Of a stretch of DNA of 30,517 bases, positions 23,424 through 29,934 are shown piece by piece (position 1 is the first letter of the stretch; each line of letters opens with the position of its first letter). The notes below the pieces were generated by a model. The model did not search any database, was not told where the DNA came from, and was given only the letters and a program-made list of their open reading frames with translations. Both the position numbers and the translations under genes were made by a program. Source of the DNA: JALYTY01 sp964546935 (GTDB lineage Bacteria; Vulcanimicrobiota; Vulcanimicrobiia; Vulcanimicrobiales; Vulcanimicrobiaceae); contig CAZJLJ010000036.1 in assembly GCA_964546935.1 (NCBI GenBank), positions 1 to 30,517 on the forward strand, in the 5' to 3' direction.

Positions 23424-24268
23424 AGGTTTTGCTTCTCGGCGGCTCCGGTCAGCTTGGTCGTGAGATCGCGAAGCGCTGGAGCGATGATTCTATCGTCGCA
23501 CCGTCGCATCGCGAGCTCGATATCGGCCACTGGCATCAGGCATCGTCGTGGATTGAAAGGACCGCTGCAAGCATCGTTGTCAATTGCGCGGCATTTCACA
23601 ATGTGGATGTGTGCGAGAGCGAACCGGAACAGGCGTTTCGCGTCAATGCCCTCGCCGTCGACGGATGGGCGAAGGCATGCGAGGACGCGGGCATTTCGTT
23701 TATGACCATTAGCACGGACTACGTCTTCGATGGCGAGAGCAATCGGCCGTACGTGGAAGGGGACTGCACTGCACCGATCTCGGCGTATGGAGCGTCAAAG
23801 CGCGCCGGGGAATCCCTCGTGCTGCGCCGCGCGATGAACGCGTACGTCGTCCGTACTTGCGGCGTCTACGGCATTTTCAGTTCGCAGTCGAAGGGCACGT
23901 TCATCGATCGCGTCATCAATCAAGCCCGCGCTGGTGAAACGATTCGCGTCGTCAACGACGTCATTGCATCGCCGACGTACGCCGGTCACCTTGCCGAAGC
24001 GCTACGCAAACTCGTCGACACGCAAGCCTTTGGACTCTACCATGCCTGCAACGCCGGAGCGGTGTCATGGTTCGACTTTGCGTCGAAAGCGCTCGAGCTT
24101 GCGGGAATACAGCACCCGATCGAACCGATCAGTGCCGCGCGATGGAAAGCTGCGGCGCGGCGCCCCGCCTACTCTGCGTTAGCTAACCGGCAGCTCGAGC
24201 AGCTGGGCATTGCCATGCCGGCGTGGGACGAGGGAGTTCTCGCATACCTTCAGGACAAGCGGTCTTAA
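23420..24268 (+). CDS. rfbD: dTDP-4-dehydrorhamnose reductase
   Basis: 282-residue short-chain dehydrogenase/reductase catalysing the last step of dTDP-L-rhamnose synthesis. N-terminal nucleotide-binding LLLGGSGQLGREIAKRW, VVNCAAFHNVDVCESEPEQAFRVNA, STDYVFDGESNRPY, catalytic Y123 and K127 (YGASKRAGE), VRTCGVYG and the C-terminal RRPAYSALANRQLEQLG, typical of RmlD. The start overlaps the flippase stop. Its stop codon is inside one arm of an inverted repeat (24263-24294) that separates it from kamD. Confidence 0.95.
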   Translation: MKVLLLGGSGQLGREIAKRWSDDSIVAPSHRELDIGHWHQASSWIERTAASIVVNCAAFHNVDVCESEPEQAFRVNALAVDGWAKACEDAGISFMTISTDYVFDGESNRPYVEGDCTAPISAYGASKRAGESLVLRRAMNAYVVRTCGVYGIFSSQSKGTFIDRVINQARAGETIRVVNDVIASPTYAGHLAEALRKLVDTQAFGLYHACNAGAVSWFDFASKALELAGIQHPIEPISAARWKAAARRPAYSALANRQLEQLGIAMPAWDEGVLAYLQDKRS

Positions 24269-24294
24269 GGAAAACTGAGGCACTGCCCTTAAGA
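24263..24294. promoter_or_regulatory. Perfect 8-bp inverted repeat between rmlD and kamD
   Basis: TCTTAAGG (24263-24270) and its exact complement CCTTAAGA (24287-24294) are separated by 16 bp, with centre-to-centre spacing of about two helical turns, as for an operator bound by a dimer on one DNA face. The left arm contains the rmlD stop codon. TAAGAT (24290-24295) overlaps the right arm and lies 9 nt before the kamD ATG, so it could be a -10 element under repressor control. An alternative is an RNA hairpin; a nested CTGCC/GGCAG stem (24283-24287, 24297-24301) is also possible. Confidence 0.45.
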
Positions 24295-24304
24295 TAGGCA
24301 GGCT

Positions 24305-25885
24305 ATGGAACTCCGTCTTGATTCCGCCATCGTCGATCGTTGCCGCGAACTCGCAGCCTCCATCGTCGACCCGGTAAGCTCGTTTATTTCCGATCATTCT
24401 ACGGTCGCCGTCGAACGGTCGGTCCTACGCTTGCTTGGTGTCGACGGCGTAACGTCGGATGAAGTTCCCATCCCCAACGCCATCGTCGACAGCCTGAGCG
24501 TCGACGAGCGGCGCGCCGGCGTTGCCCTTCCTTTTGCTCGTGCGCTCGCGGAGACGGGACTCGACCCGCGCACCGTCGGCGATGCTCTCGCTTCCGGCAG
24601 TTACCAGCTCAGTGACTTCGCAAATGTTCCCGAAGCGGCGGCGCGGGGAGCTCTCGCGCCATTTGTGGAGTCGGCCATCAACCGCATCCGGGAACGCCGC
24701 AGCGAGCGGAACGAGCGGCTTGCGCGCTTGCCGCAGTTACCGCCGCCACTGCTTTACGTCATCGTCGCGAGCGGCAACATTTACGAAGACCGCACGGCTG
24801 CCGTGGCGGCAGTTGAAGCCGGCGCACAGATCATCGCCGTCATCCGCTCCACGGGGCAATCGCTGCTCGACTTCGTTCCATTCGGTCCCACGACGGAAGG
24901 CTTCGGCGGAACGTACGCAACGCAGGCAAACTTCAAAATCATGCGCGAGGCGCTCGACGACATCTCCGAGCGTGCCGGCCGCTACGTGATGCTTACGAAT
25001 TACGCGAGCGGATTGTGCATGCCCGAGATTGCGACGATGGCGGCGCTCGAGCGGCTCGATATGCTGCTCAACGACTCCATGTACGGGATTCTCTTCCGTG
25101 ACATCAACATGAAGCGTACGTTCATCGATCAACATTTCAGCCGCATGCTCAACGCGCACTCCGGCATCATCATCAACACCGGTGAGGATAACTACCTCAC
25201 AACGGCTGATGCAGTTGAACAAGCCCCGGCCGTGCTCGCCTCGCAATTCATCAACGAAGAGTTCGCGCATCGCGCCGGCATGCCCGACGAGCAGATCGGC
25301 CTCGGTGATGCCTATGAAATCAATCCCGAGTTGCAAGACGGGTTCTTGTACCAAGTCGCGCAAGCACAACTCGCGCGGCAAATTTTCCCGAAGGCGCCGC
25401 TGAAGTACATGCCGCCGACGAAGCACATGACGGGCGACATCTTCAAAGGCCACCTCATCGATGCGATGTTCAATCTGACATCGGTGATGACGAAGCAGAC
25501 GATTCATCTTTGCGGGATGTTGACCGAGGCGATCCACACACCGCTGCTCGGCGATCGCGCCCTCTCGATCGAAAACGCGAATTACATTATGAACACGGCG
25601 CGCCACTTCGGCGACGAAATCGCCTTCAAGCCCGACGGCATCATCGAGCGTCGCGCGCAAGCGGTGCTTTCCGACTGCGAGTCGCTGCTGCGTCGCGTGT
25701 CGGATATGGGGTTGATGAACGCGATCGAAGCGGCCGTCTTCGCCGACGTTTCCCGTTCACCCGACGGCGGGCGCGGATTCGAAGGCGTCTTCGAACGCGA
25801 TGACCGCTACTGGAACCCCTTCGAAGAAGCGTTGTCGGGCAGTCCTTCGACTACGGCTCGCCGCGACCGGGCGGTGACAGCGTGA
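24305..25885 (+). CDS. kamD: Lysine 5,6-aminomutase alpha subunit
   Basis: 526-residue catalytic TIM-barrel subunit of the adenosylcobalamin- and PLP-dependent aminomutase that moves the terminal amino group of D-lysine or beta-lysine to C5, as in clostridial lysine fermentation. Recognisable stretches include YVIVASGNIYEDRTAAVAA, FGGTYATQANFKIMREALDD, MLTNYASGLCMPEIA, LNDSMYGILFRDINMKRTFIDQ, INTGEDNYLTTADAVE and MPPTKHMTGDIFKGH. Length matches the family (about 515-525). Only the KamE partner is adjacent; no kdd, kce, kal or lysine 2,3-aminomutase gene is in this window. The last 16 residues after WNPFEEAL look non-conserved and are encoded by DNA resembling the 29240 repeat. Confidence 0.93.
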   Translation: MELRLDSAIVDRCRELAASIVDPVSSFISDHSTVAVERSVLRLLGVDGVTSDEVPIPNAIVDSLSVDERRAGVALPFARALAETGLDPRTVGDALASGSYQLSDFANVPEAAARGALAPFVESAINRIRERRSERNERLARLPQLPPPLLYVIVASGNIYEDRTAAVAAVEAGAQIIAVIRSTGQSLLDFVPFGPTTEGFGGTYATQANFKIMREALDDISERAGRYVMLTNYASGLCMPEIATMAALERLDMLLNDSMYGILFRDINMKRTFIDQHFSRMLNAHSGIIINTGEDNYLTTADAVEQAPAVLASQFINEEFAHRAGMPDEQIGLGDAYEINPELQDGFLYQVAQAQLARQIFPKAPLKYMPPTKHMTGDIFKGHLIDAMFNLTSVMTKQTIHLCGMLTEAIHTPLLGDRALSIENANYIMNTARHFGDEIAFKPDGIIERRAQAVLSDCESLLRRVSDMGLMNAIEAAVFADVSRSPDGGRGFEGVFERDDRYWNPFEEALSGSPSTTARRDRAVTA

Positions 25886-26628
25886 GCCAGGTGGTCAAGC
25901 CGTACGGCGATACGATGAACGACGGCAAGGTGCAGTTGTCGTTCACGATGCCGGTGGAATGGAGCGAAGCGGCGGACGAAGCCGCGCGTCAGCTCGTGAC
26001 TAAAATGGGTTTCACCGACGTGCAGGTCGTCGAGGGACGAAAAATCGCAACGGGCTTCTCGTTTTTCGTCATTTACGGAAACACGCAGCAGAGCATCGAC
26101 TTCTCGACGATCAAAGCGCCGTCGGTTAAGGCCCACGCGATGTCGATGGAAGAGATCGACGCGTTCGTCCACGACCGTCTCGGCCGGAAGATCCGCATCG
26201 CCGGTGCCTGTATCGGCACCGATGCCCATACCGTCGGAATCGACGCGATCCTCAACATGAAGGGCTACAAAGGTGACTACGGTCTCGAGCGCTATCACTC
26301 GTTTGAGACGTTCAACTTGGGCAGTCAGGTCGCGGTCGAAGATTTCGTAAAGTTTGCGAAGGAGCACGCGGTGGATGCGCTCCTCGCCTCGCAAGTCGTA
26401 ACCCAAAAAGGGAGTGACATAAAAAACTTCACTGCCCTGGCAGAGCTGCTTGAAGCGGAGCGTCTGCGCGATAAGGTGGTCTTGATCTGCGGCGGTCCGC
26501 GCGTCACCAACTTGATGGCGAGTGAACTCGGCTACGATGCGGGGTTCGGACGCGGTACGGTCCCGAGCGAAGTTGCCGCATTTGTTGCCACGACTCTTGC
26601 GGGACGGGTCGGCGCCGGTAGCCAATAA
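25882..26628 (+). CDS. kamE: Lysine 5,6-aminomutase beta subunit (B12-binding)
   Basis: 248-residue partner of KamD. It carries an N-terminal dimerisation region, then a Rossmann-like cobalamin domain with the base-off/His-on motif DAHTVG (H116), 11 residues before K127 in LNMKGYKGDYGLERYHS. In the characterised clostridial enzyme the axial histidine and the PLP-binding lysine are also 11 residues apart (H133/K144), so both cofactor residues appear intact. The GTG start overlaps the kamD stop (GTGA), consistent with one-to-one assembly. Separate subunits of these sizes fit lysine 5,6-aminomutase better than ornithine 4,5-aminomutase, in which the B12 domain is fused to the large chain. Confidence 0.93.
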   Translation: MSQVVKPYGDTMNDGKVQLSFTMPVEWSEAADEAARQLVTKMGFTDVQVVEGRKIATGFSFFVIYGNTQQSIDFSTIKAPSVKAHAMSMEEIDAFVHDRLGRKIRIAGACIGTDAHTVGIDAILNMKGYKGDYGLERYHSFETFNLGSQVAVEDFVKFAKEHAVDALLASQVVTQKGSDIKNFTALAELLEAERLRDKVVLICGGPRVTNLMASELGYDAGFGRGTVPSEVAAFVATTLAGRVGAGSQ

Positions 26629-26637
26629 CGTCGCACC

Positions 26638-27312
26638 GTGCTTAGCGACCTTCTCGGTTGGTTTACCGGCAAAGATGCTAACCGGCGCAAATATCCGCGT
26701 AAGCGAAAGCCCTATCGGGCGACCGTATCGGTCGACGGGGGACTGACGCAGAAGCCCGCGATCGGGCTGGATATAAGCGGCGGCGGCTTATGTGTGCTTA
26801 CACAAGAGCCGGTAGGCCGTGATGAGTTCGAAGTTCGCGCGACGATTGAGACGCGCGTTCTTCGCATGCGCGCCAAGGCCGTGTGGCAAGATACCGTTTC
26901 GCATCAAGGCAAGTCGGTATGGCGTTACGGGATGCGTTTCACCGGCATCTCCGCCGACGATTGGGACGCGATCATCCGCTATACCACCGATAAGCCCGTC
27001 GCAGAAGCGAACAAGGCGCAAGACGAACTCGTCACCGTCCGCATGACACCGGACGATGCGAACCGGCTCTTGCCGGTCGCGCTCCAGCAGCGGCTCCTCC
27101 AATCGCTCGTCGAACGCCGGCGGCTCGCGCCGCTGCAAGACAACGTCACGCCGCTCGTCCAATATTTCTATTCCGGCGTCGTCCGCCACAATAACAGCTT
27201 GGTCCATCGCCTGACGATCCAATCGAAGGTCGTCGGCCCAGAAGGCGCGGAGATCTACGAAACGCGCTTCGTCTTCGATGACCAAGGTACGAACATCCAA
27301 ATCCTCAATTAG
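26638..27312 (+). CDS. PilZ domain protein (predicted c-di-GMP receptor)
   Basis: 224 residues. The PilZ signature is present: an arginine-rich switch RRKYPRKRKPYRA near residues 20-32 and LDISGGGLCV around 46-55 (D/NxSxxG). The beta-barrel ends near residue 115 with VWRYGMRFTGIS. The C-terminal half (about 120-224) is a predicted helical/beta extension that I do not recognise. It probably senses c-di-GMP and modulates a partner, plausibly a step of glycan synthesis, since gmd follows 12 bp downstream and kamE precedes by 9 bp. The GTG start has no evident ribosome binding site, so translation may depend on the upstream gene. Confidence 0.87.
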   Translation: MLSDLLGWFTGKDANRRKYPRKRKPYRATVSVDGGLTQKPAIGLDISGGGLCVLTQEPVGRDEFEVRATIETRVLRMRAKAVWQDTVSHQGKSVWRYGMRFTGISADDWDAIIRYTTDKPVAEANKAQDELVTVRMTPDDANRLLPVALQQRLLQSLVERRRLAPLQDNVTPLVQYFYSGVVRHNNSLVHRLTIQSKVVGPEGAEIYETRFVFDDQGTNIQILN

Positions 27313-27324
27313 ACTCGGAGCACC

Positions 27325-28302
27325 GTGAAAAAGACCGCCCTCATCACCGGCATCACCGGGCAAGACGGCTCGTACCTTGCCGAATTGCTGCTGGAGAAAG
27401 GCTATCGCGTCGTCGGCATGACGCGCCGTACGTCGACGGACGTGCACGAGCGCATTCAGCACATCTTCGAAGACATCGAATTCGTTTCTGGCGATCTTCT
27501 CGACCAAAACTCGATCAGCACCATCATCAACGATGTACGCCCGAGCGAAGTGTACAATCTCGCGGCGCAATCGTTCGTCCCCGCGTCGTGGACGCAGCCG
27601 GTGCTTACGGGCGAGTTTACTGCGCTCGGTGCTACGCGCGTGCTCGAAGCAATTCGCGCCGTCGATCCGAAGATTCGCTTTTACCAAGCGTCCAGTTCAG
27701 AAATGTTCGGCAAGGTCGTCGAGGTGCCGCAGAAAGAGTCGACGCCGTTTTATCCGCGCAGCCCGTACGGTGTAGCGAAGGTGTACGGACATTGGATTAC
27801 GGTGAATTACCGCGAGTCATACGACATGTTTGCGGTTAGCGGGATACTTTTCAACCACGAGTCAAGTCGACGAGGCAAGGAATTCGTAACGCGCAAAATT
27901 AGCGACGGCGTTGCGAGAATCAAGCTCGGGCTCGCGAAAGAATTGCGCCTAGGCAATCTCGATGCACAGCGCGATTGGGGATTTGCCGGCGACTACGTTC
28001 GTGCAATGTGGCTGATGCTCCAGCACGCAACGCCCGATGACTACGTCATCGCAACGGGGCGTACACATAGTGTACGTGAGTTTGTGCGCATCGCATTTGA
28101 AGCGGCCGGCCTCGGGTCGTACGAGCCGTACGTCGTTACCGATCCGCGGTTCATGCGTCCCGCCGAAGTGGACTTACTCGTCGGCGATCCGTCGAAGGCG
28201 AAGCGTGTGCTGGGCTGGGAACCGGAAGTGACGTTCGAGGAACTCGTTGAGATGATGGTGCGCGCGGACATCGATCGCTTGGCGCCGCAGGTCGGCGTCT
28301 AA
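27325..28302 (+). CDS. gmd: GDP-mannose 4,6-dehydratase
   Basis: 325-residue SDR enzyme converting GDP-D-mannose to GDP-4-keto-6-deoxy-D-mannose. Landmarks: TGITGQDGSYLAELLLEKGY (cofactor loop at 8-16), MTRRTSTDVHERI, AAQSFVPASWTQP, SSSEMFG, catalytic Y148 and K152 (SPYGVAKVYGHW), NHESSRRGKEFVTRKI and RDWGFAGDYV. The length matches the short Pseudomonas-type Gmd rather than longer enteric forms. GTG start with GGAG five nt upstream. Paired with the reductase that follows, it makes GDP-D-rhamnose. Confidence 0.96.
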   Translation: MKKTALITGITGQDGSYLAELLLEKGYRVVGMTRRTSTDVHERIQHIFEDIEFVSGDLLDQNSISTIINDVRPSEVYNLAAQSFVPASWTQPVLTGEFTALGATRVLEAIRAVDPKIRFYQASSSEMFGKVVEVPQKESTPFYPRSPYGVAKVYGHWITVNYRESYDMFAVSGILFNHESSRRGKEFVTRKISDGVARIKLGLAKELRLGNLDAQRDWGFAGDYVRAMWLMLQHATPDDYVIATGRTHSVREFVRIAFEAAGLGSYEPYVVTDPRFMRPAEVDLLVGDPSKAKRVLGWEPEVTFEELVEMMVRADIDRLAPQVGV

Positions 28303-28307
28303 GAACA

Positions 28308-29237
28308 ATGCGCGCGCTCGTCACCGGCGGGACGGGCTTTGTGGGAACCTATCTCACGCAAGCACTCCGCGCGCAAGGCGATGACGCATTCGTCTGCGCG
28401 GGGCCGGGCGATACACGGGCGTTTCCCCTTGACCTTGCAGACGTCGCAACGATCCGCGCAGCGTTGGACCTTGCGCAACCGGATGTGGTGTTTCATCTCG
28501 CTGCGCAGACGTTTGTTCCAGAATCGTTTGACGCACCGCAGGCAACGTACGACACGAACGTTATCGGCACTGCTAACGTTGCGCGCGCGATACGCGAGTA
28601 CGCGGAGTCGGAGCAGATGCCGCGCCTCCTGTTCACGAGTTCGGCGGAAGTCTACGGAAAACAGCCGGAAGCCGCATTCCCACTGCACGAAACTGCTGTG
28701 CTGCGGCCGGCAAATCCGTACGCTGCAAGCAAAGCGGCAGCCGAGATGCTGCTCTTGGGCGAAGGCTTTTCCTTCGGATTGGACGTGGTGATTGCGCGGT
28801 CGTTCAACCATATCGGGCCTGGTCAGAGCGATCGCTTCGTCGTGAGTAATTTCGCGAAACAGCTTGCGAACATCGCCGATGGCGCCGAGGCGGTGCTGTA
28901 CGTAGGTAACCTCGAGGCGAGGCGTGATTTCCTCGATGTCCGCGACGTGGTGCGTGCGTACATCGCGCTTGCTAATGACGGCTTGGCCGGCGAAGTGTAC
29001 AACGTCTGCAGCGGCATCGCATATCCAATTCGCGACGCGCTGCGCGAATTGATTATCGCCGCGCATGTTCCCGTTGAAGTGCGCGATGACCCTGCTCGAA
29101 TGCGCCCCTCGGATACGCCGGTTTTCGTCGGCGACAACACCAAGCTTCGCGCCGCAACGGGCTGGGATCCGCAGATTTCATTCCGCACGTCGATTCGCGA
29201 CGTCTATGAAGCTGCGTATAAAGACAAACGTGCGTAG
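28308..29237 (+). CDS. rmd: GDP-4-keto-6-deoxy-D-mannose reductase (GDP-D-rhamnose synthesis)
   Basis: 309-residue SDR enzyme. TGGTGFVG at 6-13, HLAAQTFVPESFDAP, SSAEVYG, catalytic Y138 and K142 (NPYAASKAAAE), NHIGPGQSDRFVVSNFAKQ, RRDFLDVRDVVRAY and the C-terminal RPSDTPVFVGDNTKLRAATGW are all characteristic of Rmd-type reductases, close in length to the Pseudomonas enzyme. Five bp behind gmd. Epimerase alternatives such as GDP-L-fucose synthase are less likely because of the C-terminal signature. D-rhamnose is a known component of A-band-like polysaccharides. Confidence 0.9.
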   Translation: MRALVTGGTGFVGTYLTQALRAQGDDAFVCAGPGDTRAFPLDLADVATIRAALDLAQPDVVFHLAAQTFVPESFDAPQATYDTNVIGTANVARAIREYAESEQMPRLLFTSSAEVYGKQPEAAFPLHETAVLRPANPYAASKAAAEMLLLGEGFSFGLDVVIARSFNHIGPGQSDRFVVSNFAKQLANIADGAEAVLYVGNLEARRDFLDVRDVVRAYIALANDGLAGEVYNVCSGIAYPIRDALRELIIAAHVPVEVRDDPARMRPSDTPVFVGDNTKLRAATGWDPQISFRTSIRDVYEAAYKDKRA

Positions 29238-29239
29238 CG

Positions 29240-29277
29240 ATCCTTCGACTCCGGTGCTTCGCACCTGCGCTCAGGAT
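29240..29277. repeat. Nested palindromic intergenic element
   Basis: Outer arms ATCCT (29240-29244) and AGGAT (29273-29277) enclose an inner perfect hairpin GGTGC-TTC-GCACC (29253-29265). The flanks TTCGACT and GCTCAGGATGAC recall short intergenic repeats I have seen in many uncultured soil-bacterial genomes; that is recollection, not a search. It lies 3 bp after the rmd stop and may act as a terminator-like or REP-like element. Only one full copy is visible here; the rest of the 93-bp gap to the next gene shows nothing recognisable. Confidence 0.45.
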
Positions 29278-29330
29278 GACAAGGGGCGGAACGGGAAAAA
29301 CGGAATCGCAGCCCTAACTACAAGCGCCCC

Positions 29331-29930
29331 ATGACCGATCCACGCAACGAAGAGTTCCAAGCGCTCGTCTTCAAAAACCGCGGCGCGCTGCTTTCGATCC
29401 CCGCTGCCATCCTCGCAGCCTTTGGAAAGCCGAGCGCGACGAGCGTGGCAGTCGGTATTCCCCTCGCAATCGCCGGCGAGCTAGTACGTTGCTGGGCCGT
29501 GGGCTATTCAGGCGTTACCACGCGCGGCGACGTCGTTGAAGCTCCCAAACTCGTGACCGCCGGACCGTACGCGCACGTGCGTAATCCGCTCTACGTCGGA
29601 AACTTTATCACGGCGCTCGGATTCTCGATTGCGTTTACCGGAAAGAACTCGTTTGCGCAGCGGCTCGCGTTGATCGGCGGATCGCTCGGTGTGATGGCGG
29701 GTGTCTACTCGACCATCATTCCGCATGAAGAGCAATTCTTGCGCTCGCAATTCGGGCCGGAATTCGACCGCTATTGCGAACGCGTACCTGCGCTCGTGCC
29801 GCAAACGGAGCCGGCGGCGGATCAGCAGGGTGAGTGGGACGCAACAGTGATCAAAGAAGCCGAGACGCGGACATTTGCGACGTTCGGAGCGATGCTTGGC
29901 GTGCTGATCCTCAAGACGCTGCGCGCTTGA
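29331..29930 (+). CDS. Isoprenylcysteine carboxyl methyltransferase/PEMT-like integral membrane protein
   Basis: 199 residues with about four to five hydrophobic helices. The family signature LVTAGPYAHVRNPLYVGNFI lies near residues 79-98, followed by a helix and HEEQFLRSQFGPEFDRYCERVPALVP, the HEE/FGxxYxxYxxxVPxxxP pattern of ICMT/NnrU/PEMT-like SAM-dependent methyltransferases. In bacteria these usually methylate unidentified lipids or small molecules. It follows rmd after the repeat-containing gap and precedes a metal exporter by 4 bp, so a glycan role is uncertain. Confidence 0.83.
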   Translation: MTDPRNEEFQALVFKNRGALLSIPAAILAAFGKPSATSVAVGIPLAIAGELVRCWAVGYSGVTTRGDVVEAPKLVTAGPYAHVRNPLYVGNFITALGFSIAFTGKNSFAQRLALIGGSLGVMAGVYSTIIPHEEQFLRSQFGPEFDRYCERVPALVPQTEPAADQQGEWDATVIKEAETRTFATFGAMLGVLILKTLRA

Positions 29931-29934
29931 AGCA

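Noticed and set aside
24737..25660. Long open frame (307 codons) on the - strand across kamD
   Set aside because: Fully antisense to a well-conserved gene; Arg/His/Val-rich composition with no family motif. Long antisense frames are expected from the codon bias of this sequence.
25807..26625. 272-codon - strand open frame across kamE
   Set aside because: Antisense to an intact B12-binding subunit; composition is typical of a shadow frame.
24305..26628. Ornithine 4,5-aminomutase as an alternative identity
   Set aside because: That enzyme has a large chain carrying the B12 domain plus a small subunit; here the B12/PLP domain is in a separate 248-residue protein, the lysine 5,6-aminomutase layout.
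26788..27687. 299-codon - strand open frame across pilZ and gmd
   Set aside because: Spans two unrelated conserved genes in antisense and has no motif of its own.
28299..29066. 255-codon - strand open frame across rmd
   Set aside because: Antisense to a clear SDR reductase; Cys/Arg-rich with no coherent fold signature.
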